64,000 nucleotides of DNA from Epiperipatus broadwayi (taxonomy: Eukaryota; Onychophora; Udeonychophora; Euonychophora; Peripatidae), in the NCBI GenBank assembly GCA_028023455.1, contig JAQFVV010000206.1, positions 319,001 to 383,000 of the forward strand. Direction: 5' to 3'. The notes under the pieces were generated by a model that was given only the letters and a program-made list of their open reading frames with translations, searched no databases and had not been told where the DNA came from. Numbering within the stretch: position 1 is the stretch's first letter; each line of letters begins with the position of its first letter. Positions 25,310 to 37,162 of this stretch are shown in pieces. The position numbers and the translations under genes were made by a program.

Positions 25310-26839
25310 TTTAACCTTTATATCCACTTTGATTGATCCGTAGTCTCTCTTCTCCAAATCATATTAATAAATTTCTTTATTTCATCCAAGCATCTCATGT
25401 TCTTTTCTAAAATCTCTTATAGTAACTTAGGATCCAATATCAAGGTTTCTTCTTTTATCATCTCTTCTAGCAACATGTACAGTCCATCTCTTTTTTAATC
25501 TTTTAATTCTTTTAATAATATCAGTAGTACATTTTTTTTCACCCATGCATTGCATTTTTGATATCTTCCTGTTAAACCTAAAATAAATCTCTTTATATTT
25601 CATTGAGTAGTCTGTAGTCTTTCCAGTAATTTTTGTTACATATCTAAATCTCTAATTTATAAATAAGAACTGATAATAAACATCTACTAAAAATCGTTAT
25701 TTTTTTTCAAACATAGGCAAATTTTCTTTTAATGCTAAATTACTAATTGCATCAAAAGCACTCTGTCCAAGTTTAATAATGTGATTGACTTCCTTAATTA
25801 TATTTCCAAATACATTAATAATTTGACCAATATATTTATAATTGTAAATTATTCTAATATTTTTAATCTAGCTTTTCTGTTGACAAAGTGATTATATCTT
25901 AATAAAGATTTTTTTATAGAAATGACAGAAGTCTGTTTATCATCTTTCTTAAATATCAAAGTCATTACTGCATTCATCTATCCATGTGGAACATCTTTGT
26001 CATTTAGAAGTTTGAAATATAGCTTTGCCCCAAAAACTTGTTACTTGTTTTTTTAAATATCAAAATGACATCATTTTCTTTTTATCATAGTGTTAATTAC
26101 ATACTTAATCTCTTCATTTAAATATTTGATAGTTTAGGACAGTAGTTATTTTGGGCTACTTTGTTGTTGTTGTTTTTTGGTACAACTCTTCAATATAATT
26201 CTTGACATTAATTTTCTTTATTTTAATAATAGTTCCAACTTTTCTTATTATTATTGAAGCAACTTTCTTTCCTATACCAAGATGTTGTTTTGCTGTTCTG
26301 ACACTTTTATTTTCTTCTTCAATAACAATTCACTATTAGAATTTATCCATTAATATATTTTTATACTATTATAAAATTTTAGCTATTCAATTCTTTTTAA
26401 TAAGTAATTTTTTTAATTTCTTTATGTACATATACTTAATAATTAATAATGTAGTGATTTTATATGTATGTAATATTATGGACGGAAATTAGTCTTTACA
26501 TATGCACTACAGAATCGACATGCATTCCTCCAACAATAAATGTTTCCTTTTACATTACACATATATAAAATTGCTATATTGTTAATTATTACATATATTC
26601 AAACCAATAATATTTAGTGTTGCAAGTAGTTAAAAATGAGAAATGTCTGTGATATATAATCTGAACTTGTGAAGTAATTTTCTAATTTAAAAATCCATCT
26701 CATAATATTTTCAGACTCAGATTTATGCATGGTCAATAAAAGTTGGTTTATTTAAAAAATGATGTAGACCAACTATATATTTAAAACATTTATTAATGAG
26801 TGGAATATGTATCAATACAGTAGCGCATGTGTGAAGGCT

Positions 26840-26962
26840 AGTTTTTCTACAATATTACACACATTTTTTTCATGTGTCATAGCATCAGCCAGGAAGCAAA
26901 CCTGCTAACCTGGGACAACTGCTTGTAAAGCAGCCCTTGACCTCTGGATGTTGTCTCAATAA
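26840..26962 (-). mobile_element. tRNA-derived SINE, inside LINE copy 1
   Basis: On the minus strand it matches the SINE at 53311-53402: the shared order is GAGGTCA, CTTTACAAGC, GTTGTCC, GGTTAGC, then the box-B-like GGTTTGCTTCC and CTGATGCTATGACACATG. This is a pol III type promoter layout of tRNA origin. It sits in sequence absent from the second LINE copy, so it inserted after that copy. Confidence 0.65.
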
Positions 26963-27500
26963 AAAAATTACTAGTAAATTGCTGCTTTTTGTAACAACTA
27001 TTTTTTTATAATTGTTATTTGAGTATTAGTGCTCTTTTTATTCATTTTAGTCAAGTCTAAAGTATTTTTAAAATCTGTTAATATTTTAAAATGATTTGCA
27101 AGTTCTAATTTAAATTCATCAGAATGTTTCTGAAAGTTAGGAATATCAGCTTAAGAATATTGTTTTCCTTAATAATTTTTGTTGTTTCTCATGTTTATTA
27201 ACATGTATCTTATTTCTCATTAATCAATGATCACTTTCTGTTTTGATTTTATTAACAACATTACATTCTTAAAATGCATATTTTCATTTAGCCAAATTAT
27301 ATTATAATTCTTCTGTATTTCCATTCCCATTTCTGTTTATCATTTTTATCAACCATTAAGCATCACATGATCACATTTCCTATACTAGCACATTAATTGT
27401 TGATAAACAGAGCAAAACTCTCCTTACAGTATTGCCACAAACAGAGTAATCAATGGATGCCAGAAGGCTTGTCCATAAAATCCCTATCTAATGCCTACTC

Positions 27501-27559
27501 ATCCAATATCCCCAGACTAGTTTCTGTCTTGTGGCCTTCGTCAGTGAGGAGCTTTGGAT
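27501..27559 (-). ncRNA. Hammerhead-ribozyme-like fold, left arm of foldback
   Basis: On the minus strand the order is that of a type I hammerhead. There is an outer stem AUCC/GGAU, an internal loop AAAGC/UAUU and an inner stem I UCCUCA/UGGGGA (one G-U pair). The core is CUGACGA, complementary to 27538-27544 (consensus CUGANGA). Stem II is a GGC-CACAA-GAC hairpin, with one mispair in this arm. Then GAAA, a minimal A-C/G-U stem III with loop UA, and GUC as the cleavage triplet (27515-27517). Deviations: an A-A apposition at the base of stem II and the GAC change. Penelope-like retroelements are known to carry hammerheads. Activity is unproven. Confidence 0.4.
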
Positions 27560-27601
27560 CCTCATTGACGAAGGCCACAAGCCAGAAACTAGTCTGGGGA
27601 T
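27559..27601 (+). ncRNA. Hammerhead-like fold, right arm of foldback
   Basis: Mirror copy of the left-arm motif on the plus strand. Stem I AUCCUCA/UGGGGAU, core UUGACGA (27565-27571), perfect stem II GGC-CACAA-GCC (27573-27583), GAAAC at 27585, GUC at 27592-27594. The first core base is U instead of C, which would be expected to impair catalysis. Each arm therefore has a different single lesion. Confidence 0.35.
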
Positions 27602-28700
27602 ATTGGATGAGTAGGCATTAGATAGGGATTTTATGGACAAGCCTTCTGGCATCCATTGATTACTCTGTTTGTGGCAATACTGTAAGGAGAGTTTTGCTCT
27701 GTTTATCATTTTTTTTCAAGGAAAAAAAATATAATATAAAGTTTTCTCTTTTCTATGAATTTTGCAAGTCATTTTTCTTTCAATTGTTTTTCATTTCTGT
27801 CATTAAAGTCTCTCATGAAAATTTTAAATCATGTTTAAGCTTGTCATAAGCATTTTGTATATCTATAGTAATATTCTTTATTTTCATCACAATGAGAACA
27901 TATTGGGCCAAAAACCTGAATAATTTATGTTTTATACCTTCTATTAATTTCATTAATGATACTTGCCATTCTTCTGATATACTATCAAATTCTACAATAT
28001 TATTCTTTTATTTTTTTTTATATAATGAAACCCTATCTACTAGTTCTTCCAATATTTGTATCACTATCTACTTTTTAAATCATCTCTTCACATTCTCTTC
28101 TAATATCACAATGTCCAATAATATTCCATTTATTATGAAATCATTTTCTTCCAATTCATGCAACGTTCCTTCAATCAAAAGTGATCTGGAGTTATAACTA
28201 TATAAATAAAATGTTCATATACCAATGGCAATCTTGTTCTAACAACAATGGTTTCTTAGCATTCTTCACCTTTAGACACCAACTCCCACTTTGGCTAGTG
28301 ACTTTACAGATTCCAGGGAATATGCTCATTATTCAATTTTATCTTTTATGTCTATAAATAGATATTTATAAAAATCATTATTACCAATTTTATTCATCCT
28401 GCTCTCAGAAAAATTCAAATATTGTTGCAGTTAAGAACTATCTTCTCTGGCAACTGAGAGGGAAAATCATAGTTTTTTTTCTTGAACTCAGAAATAAAAA
28501 ACCAATAAAATGCCCATCTGTCTGATCCATGTCAATGAATAATCTATCCACATTTTTTACTAAATGAATAATCACATAGTAATAACATGTGTCATAATAA
28601 AAAATCTTATGGGGTGGATGTTATGAATATTGCCTTATTCAATTTCTTTAAAGCTCAAAAAGAATCACAGGACTCATTTCTCTTCACAGCAAATTATCTT

Positions 28701-30944
28701 TTGATCCTGAATAAAATGTGAAAAGATATTAGATTAGTTTAGTTTATTCCATTATTAGTCACCATACACATAAATTTATTAAGATACAATCCTCTGCAAT
28801 ACTGCATCAAAAGATAGTAGTAGAAAAAAATTATGAAGCAATCATCAATTCATCTAATCACTAAAAATACCTGTCCAGCATTAGAAAACAATGATTTTCT
28901 TATGTTTCTCCATAATTTTACAAAATGTATAATTAATTTGATGAACTGTTGAGTAAAAATATTATTTGGGTGGAGAATACCTATTTGGAATATGCTCTCA
29001 GAGTTAGTAAGTATGCAGTTAAAGTAATTAAAATAAAGGTCCTGTAAAAGAATGTGTGGCAGCTGATTTTCTGGCCTATAAACTTACAAATTAAAAGAAC
29101 ATATACCATAAAAGATAATTAGCCATTAGGTACTTGATATATAGTGGATTATAATGTATAAGTGATAAAGAAACACCACCTGGAAAAATTAGCCTTATAA
29201 CTATAAACTCTGTAATGGTTAGCAAAGAACCAAATAATTTTTTATTATAATTGCACCAAAATCATTACAAATTACATCAATATCAAATATTTATATTCTA
29301 CAACATAATTTGAATTATAGTAAACAATATTTTAATATTTTTTCTATTATATTTAAGATCATATCTGTTAGTAATTTTCTATGTATATATTTGTTTAATG
29401 AAAACCTTTATAAATATTTATCAATAATATAAATTATTGGATTTTATAATGTATAAATTTTTTAAAAATCTACATGTTACTTTATGATTTCAATTGTCTT
29501 TTATAAAATCCTGGTTTGGAGATTCTTATAACAGTAATAAATATATCTTTTTGTAGGAAATATATTAGATGATTATTAACTTTTAAGTATATTTTAAAAT
29601 GCAGGATGTTAATTTAATTGAAAGTATTGTCATTTGAATTATGAGTAATTAATATGCCCATGCAAACACTCAGTATTTGAATCACTGATATTTTATGTAA
29701 ATAGCAATATGTGATTTTTTTATGCTATTAATGTTTATTAAATTTTAATATTAATTACTTTGAATCCAAGCTAGTATCATTCATTGTTCTTATGTTGCTT
29801 TTTATTCCATCTAAGGCAATACATTTATCATTAGGGCTACCATGTGTAGAAAGGCAGATTGTGTGGGGCAAATGGCACTTTATCAATAGCAGCAGAAAAT
29901 CCCCATTATAATTATTAAAATTTATATGTACATAAAACTGTTTAGATTTTTGAATAACTCCATTGTTAGAAGCATGTTCTGATTGCAAATAATTTTTATT
30001 TTAAATATAAGATTACTTTTTGTACTATGTCATGTGACAATCCTCTGAAAAATATTCAATATTATGTACTCTTACCATAGTGTGATGCTGAACATGTGGG
30101 CACCATTATGCTGTGATAAACAATATTTATATAAAATGATTGATTTCTGAAACACCTTCCTAATTTATATAAAAATGACACATTATGATTAATAATTTAT
30201 TTTAAAATAAACATAGTTAAAAAATATTGCTTCATAATAATTATGTATAGTAGGGATTTAAGTTAATCAGTCATATTTTACAAGTTCTTCCATCATGGGT
30301 ACAATATAAGAGTGTCACATACTAAAATAGGAGATCCTGTGATCATTTTCAGTACAATCTCATATATTTTTTTTAATATAAAAATTATCTTTTTTTTCTT
30401 TTTAATACAAAATTATCTTTTTTTAATAACAATATAATATTTTACAAGTTTTCTTAATTTGCTTTTTTCAGGTTTTGGATATTTTAGGATTTTTTACTTA
30501 GCTAAAAACTTATAAGTGATCCATACACAGTGAATCAAATCCAAGGAAAACAGAATTAATAAATAATTTTTTAAAGATATTATTGCACAAGGCAATTGTT
30601 GATTGTAACAATTATACAACATCATTTTAAATTACTCTAGTGGAAAGGTGCCTACAAAATTCTTTACTCTATCATTAAAGAAAAAAAAAAACAAGCCATG
30701 GTAATGGCTTGTAAATATTTATTGAACAAACAATATAACTATGAAAATTTCTTCTCTTAACTAATGTAATGTATATTCTTAACTCTTATCACATTGTGTC
30801 CATCAAAGTAAAGAGAGTTAATATATAAATAAAAAGTATGTGTAAATGATTATAATTTTTAATATTCTATTGTTTCTGTGTGTTTTGTTTAACACAATTA
30901 TATAGAATTCATTTGGTTTTAATTTACTAATTTTATTTCATGTT
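28701..30944. other. AT-rich spacer
   Basis: No gene supported. A minus-strand 77-codon frame at 29755-29988 starts at TTG and has no motif I recognise. Confidence 0.5.
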
Positions 30945-31015
30945 CAGAGCCAGTCCCAGGAAAAAGTTGAGCCCAATGCAATGTTTTCATGCACTTTTTT
31001 TTTGGGGGGGGGGTG
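30945..31015 (+). mobile_element. Possible hAT terminal remnant with G10 run
   Basis: CAGAGCCAGTCCCAGG followed by AGTTGAGCCCAATGCAAT resembles the CAGGGCCGGCCC... terminus of some hAT elements. A run of ten G residues lies at 31004-31013. No partner end was found. Confidence 0.3.
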
Positions 31016-31407
31016 ATTTTCACATGGTATAAACAATTAAATATTTTTAAAAAATATTATTTTACTTGCAAATATAGATTTATTATCACAAATTGGTACT
31101 TATAATGTATAAATAATTAGTTATAAATTACAATTAGATTTTGATTCAATATATTTGAGAGGAAAGATAAAAATGTCTCATGCAAAAATATAAATGGTAT
31201 TTTATTTTCTTCAATGTTTTATTGTGAATCCAGTAACAACATTGTCTTAATTTACTTTTCATTTGCAAATTCTGATTTAATAAATAAAAATTCTTGATAA
31301 TGAGAAGAATCATTCTAAACTTTTACTAATTTCACAATAACATGATGAAAAAAGGAAATATAGTTTGACTTATCATGTGATGAAATATTTTATTGTTTGA
31401 TTTTCAG

Positions 31408-31539
31408 GCCCAGAAAATTGATAAATACAAGACCTTGTGCTATTGTATCACTCTCGTGCTAGCTCTGTTATTAGCATTAGGGGTACTGGAATTAAGCTTG
31501 CACAAAAGCATGTCTTGTCCATACAGCAACTCTATTTAT

Positions 31540-31541
<2 letters not shown>
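31408..31541 (+). CDS. Candidate host exon encoding a transmembrane helix
   Basis: A good acceptor (pyrimidine-rich TTGTTTGATTTTCAG ending at 31407) is followed by a phase-0 open frame with clearly higher GC than the surroundings. The peptide starts A-Q-K-I-D-K-Y-K, continues with a hydrophobic helix C-I-T-L-V-L-A-L-L-L-A-L-G-V-L, then E-L-S-L-H-K and a Cys-containing tail. A basic flank followed by a single helix suggests the N-terminal region of a type II membrane protein, a layout seen for instance in ENPP-type ectoenzymes; that family link is only a weak resemblance. The other two frames contain stops. The exon runs directly into a (TA)42 tract and no GT donor of normal quality is visible, so the 3' limit is unknown; the exon may be truncated by repeat expansion or be a pseudo-exon. 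Confidence 0.4.

Positions 31542-31625
<84 letters not shown>
31542..31625. repeat. (TA)42 microsatellite
   Basis: 84 bases of uninterrupted TA dinucleotides directly after the candidate exon. Such length suggests instability and possible length error in assembly. Confidence 0.95.
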
Positions 31626-31626
<1 letters not shown>

Positions 31627-32847
31627 CTTACTGAAAATTCAACTATTGTCAGTTTTCAAGTTTTTACATAGAGCTAAAATTAAGATTATGTTTGCAGCAA
31701 CTAATATATTCCAATGTGAAAATTAGATATCGGTCTTTAATAAGTGATACCATCTGTATGTCTGAATCATCTGGAAACGATAAAATAATCTGAAAATTGT
31801 TAAATATATTTTTATAGGGTGGGTTTTTGTTATATTTAAGATTTCATAGCAGTTTATGAAATATTTATTTACAACAATTATCATAGGCTATTCTTAGCTA
31901 TATAATAATAAAATATTAAGGTTTTCTTATTATGCGTGTGTATATAAATTTAACTTCATAAATCTCTTGTTGCTGAATAAAAAAATAATTGAAATAATAA
32001 TTTAAAATTTATTTAATAAAGATAATAATTACCATAAAAATAATGATCTAAAAAAAATATAATAAATTACTTTTGACACATAATTTTTTTAAGTAATAAT
32101 TATTATTTTATCAGCAGACAATTTTTTAAAAAATGTGAAAAAAATAAACAAACTACAGATTAAATATATTTTTATATATACTTATAAATTTTGTAAGAAT
32201 CTACCAGGATGGGAAGGCTTCTATTAGCCCATATATCCAACAATCTTCATAACCTGAGATTTAAATTCAAATCAAGCGAATCAAAAAAAAATATGAGTTT
32301 AAAATTTTCTTTCAGTCAACTATCGTAAAACTATTCAATACTGCGAATTAAATTGTTATGCAACAATTATTAGTTAATGGATAATACATATTATACAAAA
32401 AAAAAAAGAAGAATAAGATTATAAATATGTTATATTTTTATGGTTTATCCTTAAATTTTCTATTTTTCATCCATGTGCCATAAAAAATAAATAAATATAA
32501 AATTACAAAACTTAACAGTTACGGGATGAATATTTGCATAAATTTTGCAAAATATATCCCAAATTCATAAGAGATTCTGGATTAAATAAAGAAATTTGCA
32601 CTTTTTTACAAATTTTAAATAATTATGATTAAAAATTAAATTTAAAATACAATAAATATAAAAAAGAAAATATTTAAATTATTAATTGTTTGCCTATACA
32701 CACACACCCAAGAAAACATTCCAATATATATATATCGCTAACTAAAAATTATATAGAAAATATTCAAAGCATTTTGAGTTACTGCATGAAGTTATTTACA
32801 GAAAATATTGCATAAACATCATTACCTTTGAGAGAATGACTTGAGTA
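31626..32847. other. AT-rich spacer
   Basis: No feature recognised. Confidence 0.5.
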
Positions 32848-33091
32848 TATACATAAGAGACTTGAACTAAGACTTTCAAGCTTCCTTATATATACATTAA
32901 GTTTAGTATAGTCAATACAATATATATATATATATATATATATATCTTTTCAAACCTCCTATATTCATCTAATCCATCTTATGCAAACAATACTCACATG
33001 ATCACATACATGTGAAAAAAACAAATGATCTTCAATATACATATTCTTTCTGAAACAGCATTCACAAGTTTTTCCAGATATATATAGCGTC

Positions 33092-33140
<49 letters not shown>

Positions 33141-33148
33141 GAGCACTG

Positions 33149-33186
<38 letters not shown>

Positions 33187-33680
33187 CAGTGCTCACTTTA
33201 TATTAAGATAGCCAATCTGCAAATTTCAATGGACCAGCTTTAGCCAACCATTTCATTGAAAATCTGAGGATGGAATGCTCAAAGTGCATCTCTACTCTAC
33301 ATAAAAAAATGAACATATTAAGATCCAATATGTGAGAGGTCAGATGGACTTAAGGTCAACATGGATATGATAATAATACTGGTATCAACAAAAGCTTTAA
33401 GCATTCCATCCACAAATTTTAATTAAAATGGGTGGCTGAAGAGTTGGGGAGTGAAGAAGATTTAGGTTTTTCTATCTAAACTGAGCATTGATTGTATGTA
33501 TGTATGGGATATGGTATATGGACCAGCTGATGAGTGCTAGTTTAGCACAAAATATATTTATTGGAGATTGTTTATTATTTTTCAAATGTATGTGGTCATG
33601 TGTACAGATTGTATAGGATGGTTTGAATAGATGTAGGGAATATGAAAACCTGAATTCAAGTCCTCTATATATATAATTAT
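32848..33680. repeat. Family X foldback split by TA tracts
   Basis: A family X unit start (GAGACTTGAACTAAGACTTT) at about 32850 is followed by its first half (32951-33075) and second half (33183-33310), then by the inverted second half (about 33330-33475) and inverted first half (about 33480-33670). TA tracts at 32920-32945, 33095-33136 and 33152-33182 interrupt the left arm. A small hairpin with arms AAAGTGAGCACTGATTGTA and its complement (33135-33200) surrounds the last of them. Arms are diverged, so the foldback is older than the one at 10.4 kb. Confidence 0.7.
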
Positions 33681-33829
33681 AAAAAACTTTCATTGATGTA
33701 AATATAACAATATTCAAATATACATGAAAATAAAAATAAAAATCAATATCAGTTTTATTTAGCTTAATGCATTTTTAGTACCAAGCACCATAATAGTACC
33801 TATTATGGTTCATTGGTGTGAAAAGAATT

Positions 33830-34175
33830 GATAAAAAATGTTTAGGAAAGTAGAGAACGATTTCAAAAAAGCAAGAGCAATCTTAGTGCAGCAAGAAAAG
33901 TGAACTAATGATAGAAAACTAAGCACTGACATAGAAGAACTTGTACACAAGCTCTTAATGGTAATGCAAATGAAATATAGATAGATTTGCAAAGCATGAC
34001 AGATATGATAAAAAGTGAAGAAATAATGGTAACCTCAAAAAGACAGCTATTGATAATGTTCCTTAAAAAAGTATGTCATGGATTTAGAAGACATGGATAA
34101 TTATAAAGATAATATTGATGCTGCAATTATAAATGATTATTTAAATAAATACTAAGATGGAATCAAAAAATATAT
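33830..34175 (+). pseudogene. Coding-like remnant, unidentified
   Basis: Short plus-strand stretches read as charged peptides, such as M-F-R-K-V-E-N-D-F-K-K and, near 34080, M-D-L-E-D-M-D-N-Y-K-D-N-I-D-A-A, separated by stops. The amino-acid make-up is coding-like rather than random for such AT-rich DNA. Family not recognised; a retroelement ORF1 or gag relic is possible. Confidence 0.25.
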
Positions 34176-34369
34176 ATTATAATAATCATGAAGCTAAATA
34201 AATCAAATAACAACCATTCTATTTTTAATAATATTCCCTTCATAATAAAAAATTGTAAGTTAATCAGACAAAAATGGTTTTTCATTTCCATAATTTCTAA
34301 CTCTGTACTATATAGATAGCACTTCTAAAAAATAAATGGTAAGTGGTGTGATATTATATCATCATCATT

Positions 34370-37110
34370 TTCAACATTATTGATTCATATTTCATTGAAT
34401 GGTCTGAAGTCTCTGTATTGCTCTTCTGTTAAGTCTCCAAGTTTTAAAACCATAATGTAAAACACATTTAGTAAAAACCTTCCTTTTCAAACATATAGGC
34501 ATATTTCCTTATAATATTAAGTAATATCTAACTAAGTTTAATTATATTATTAATTTCATCCATTATGTTTTTATCTGTAATAATCACTGACAAATTTATT
34601 GGTAGTTGTTAACATTTCCTAACTCATCATTATCAATTTTTATTTTCTTCTTTTAAAATAATCCATTGAATTTTATTTTAGTATTTTTAACATTTACCTT
34701 TAATCCTAAAATTCTTACTAACTCTTACATTTCCTGATGTTCTAAAGCATTATTTGCAACAACAACTACATCGTCTGCAAAATGTAAATGACATCTTTTT
34801 TTTATTCCCCTTAGCTTTCGATTTTAAATCTCAGAATACTTCTTGCAAAGTTGTTGTAAAAAGATTCAAAGATATGGAGTCACTCTGACACATACAACTT
34901 TCCAGAAGTTAGTATCACTATGTAGTCTAACTGTTGCTGTTGCATTTTTATGAATATTCTTCAGAATGTGACAGTAGCATGGGTCTATACATTGATGATA
35001 TAATGCTTTAATCTCTAAAGAAGTGCTAATAAAATCAAATGCTTTTTCATTATCTACAAACCTAATGTATAATGTCAACTCATAATTATTGGATCTTTCT
35101 ATAACTTCTCTCAATATATGTATATGATTCACTATAAATAAAACAACTTTTAATTCAGCCTTTTTTTTGGTTGATTAAAATTCAAAGCTTGCTGCAGACA
35201 AGTTGTAATCATTTTGGAAAAATGTTGTATACATATGATAAAAGATTGCTAGATTTCTAATATTTTATTTATTACCTTTTTTAAATTATTAATACTGCAT
35301 TCTTGCAATCATCTAATACATTTTTATCATTTAGACTTTGATATACAACTTTGTCCAAAAAATGTCTAATTCTTCATTTGCTTCTTTTAAAATATCCATT
35401 ATAATTTTATCATTACTTGGAGCTTTTCTCTTCATCATAATTTTAATTACATGTCTTACTTCTTCTTTTAAAATCCTGGGAAATTCAGAAGATATAGTAT
35501 TTATAGAAGATGCTTTTATATGTTGCTTATTGCTATATAATCCTTGATAGAACTCTTCTATACATTTCATGATGACATCTTTCTTTAAAAATAGTTCCAT
35601 CTTTTTTCCTTCTTGCAAATATAAGTTTCCTACCAATATCAAGATGTTTTTACACTTTTTAAACTTTTATTCTTTTCTATAGGTTTTCTTTCTAGTTAAC
35701 ATTTATAATTTTTATTATTATTGACCATTCTTTTTAGTACAAATTTACAAAATTTTAGATATTCAATTCTTCTTAGTGCATCATTTTTATATATTTTTAA
35801 TATTCTTTCTTTTTTGTATATGTTATTTTGTTTCAGTGGAAATTTTATTAGATAATTGCTGTTTTTAGAAGTGTATCAGTTATCTTTCAATTTATTTTTT
35901 TGAACTCTAAATCATGTTCAAATTTTGTTAATATTTGAAAACAATTTGCAAGTTCTAATTTAAATTTTTTGAAAGGTTTCTGAAAACTGGAAATATCGAC
36001 TGTGAGTATTGTTTTTCTTAACTATATTTATCTCTCTAGTTTTACTTTAACATGTATTTTACAACTCACTAATGGATGATCACTTCCTGTAGAATTTATT
36101 AAAAACATTAAAATCTTAAAATACATATTTCTGTTAGTCAAAATACGTAATTTTTCTGTGCATTCATTTGGATGCTTCAATGTTTATTTACATTTAATTT
36201 TTTTTTTTTAAAAAAATACATAATATAAGGTTTTTCTTTTTCTTCAAACTCTACGAGTCTATGTAATCTTTCATTTCTATGAACAGTAGCAAATTTACCT
36301 ACAGCACTTTTATCTTTCAATTGTTTGATAAACTCTCCTGTGATAATTTTAAAATGTTGTTTGGTCTGATGAAAAGTCTTTTGTACATCCATATAAATAT
36401 CCTCTACTTTTTTACACAATGAGAGGCTGATATCTGCTATTAAGTTAAATAATTAATCTTGCCACTCTGTCTGATATACCATCTATCTCCACAATGATGT
36501 TCTTCTAGTACAGTATTTGTCTACTTTTTGAATAAATTGCCTCTTCATTTTTTCTTCTAACTTCAAATTCCTATAATATCCAATTTAATATTAGACTGCT
36601 TTTCTTCCAATTCTTGCATTCTTTCTTTACTTCAAAGTGATTGATAGTTGTAATTTCCTAATAAAAGCCATAATCAAATGGAATTTGCATTAACATTCAG
36701 GAGATTCTTAGCACTCTTCGAAGTTTAGCTACCAACCATTGGCTTGGTGGTTGACTTTACAGTCTCCTGGAATAAGGGCCATGATTTGCAATGATTGTAA
36801 CTTTCATTCATATACATTATTATTCTATTTTCAAGAAAACTGATATTTCAGTTAAGAACTATCAGGCAATGGGAAATAAATGCCATGTGTTTTTTGATTT
36901 TAAACTCAGAGGTAAAAAGCCAATAAACTTACCATGTTGGCTGATGCATGTTATTGACCAGCTCATACATATTTGTATACTATATGAATAACAACATAGT
37001 AATAACAGCTGCAAGAACATGAACATGTGGGGTGAATATTAGTAATTTGCCTTGCTTGGTTTCTTTAAGATCTCCAAGAGAAGTCAAAGGGTCTCCTTTC
37101 AGATAATAGC
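34370..37110 (-). mobile_element. RTE-like LINE, copy 2
   Basis: The minus strand shows, from 5' to 3', an AP-endonuclease part (36419-36177: I-I-T-G-E-F for the I-x-G-D-F-N motif, then R-N-E-R-L-H-R-L for R-N-E-R-G). An RT N-terminal part follows (35642-35331: E-E-F-Y-Q-G-L-Y-S, then L-K-E-E-V and R-K-A-P-S-N-D for the G-K-A-P-G-x-D block). Next comes the RT fingers-palm part (35132-34866: I-R-F-V-D-N-E-K-A-F-D, motif A, then N-A-T-A-T-V-R-L-H). The catalytic F-A-D-D-V-V-V-V lies at about 34780. The thumb and C-terminal part has C-V-L-H-Y-G-F-K-T-W near 34440. Several frame breaks and stops exist. The domain order and motifs fit RTE-like LINEs, which have a single polyprotein of about 1000 residues. 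Confidence 0.85.
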
Positions 37111-37119
37111 AATTTTCTA

Positions 37120-37155
<36 letters not shown>

Positions 37156-37162
<7 letters not shown>

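Larger units (their letters stand above)
27348..27713. mobile_element. Foldback element with 150-bp arms and 16-bp TSD
   Basis: Left arm 27401-27550 and right arm 27559-27708 are inverted copies with about two mismatches and an 8-base loop. A 53-base non-palindromic leader (27348-27400) precedes the left arm. The 16-base sequence TCTGTTTATCATTTTT occurs at 27332-27347 and again at 27698-27713, as expected for a target-site duplication. It interrupts the minus-strand LINE copy 1, and the paralogous LINE copy 2 (about 36150-36230) lacks it at the corresponding place. A shorter relative lies at 45449-45652 and a fragment at 52694-52800. Matching peptides read from the two arms are a consequence of the palindrome. 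Confidence 0.8.
25310..28700 (-). mobile_element. RTE-like LINE, copy 1 (interrupted)
   Basis: The minus strand carries a decayed endonuclease-RT polyprotein. Near its 3' end (about 25330-25500) the translation contains R-W-T-V-H-V-A-R-R-D-D, the C-terminal G-H-V-A-R-x-D block of RTE-like LINEs. At about 25880-26000 it contains L-I-F-K-K-D-D-K-Q, the block that usually precedes the N-Y-R-P-I-S motif. Nucleotide homology to copy 2 (34370-37110) is recognisable throughout: 27090-27170 versus 35940-36020, 28210-28320 versus 36670-36790, and 28430-28690 versus 36850-37110. Compared with copy 2 it has two insertions, one of about 500 bases (26460-26965) holding a SINE, and the foldback element at 27348-27713. 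Many stops; not functional. Confidence 0.75.

Noticed and set aside
27397-27709. Two open frames on opposite strands giving nearly the same peptide
   Set aside because: Mirror images created by the palindrome; no independent coding evidence.
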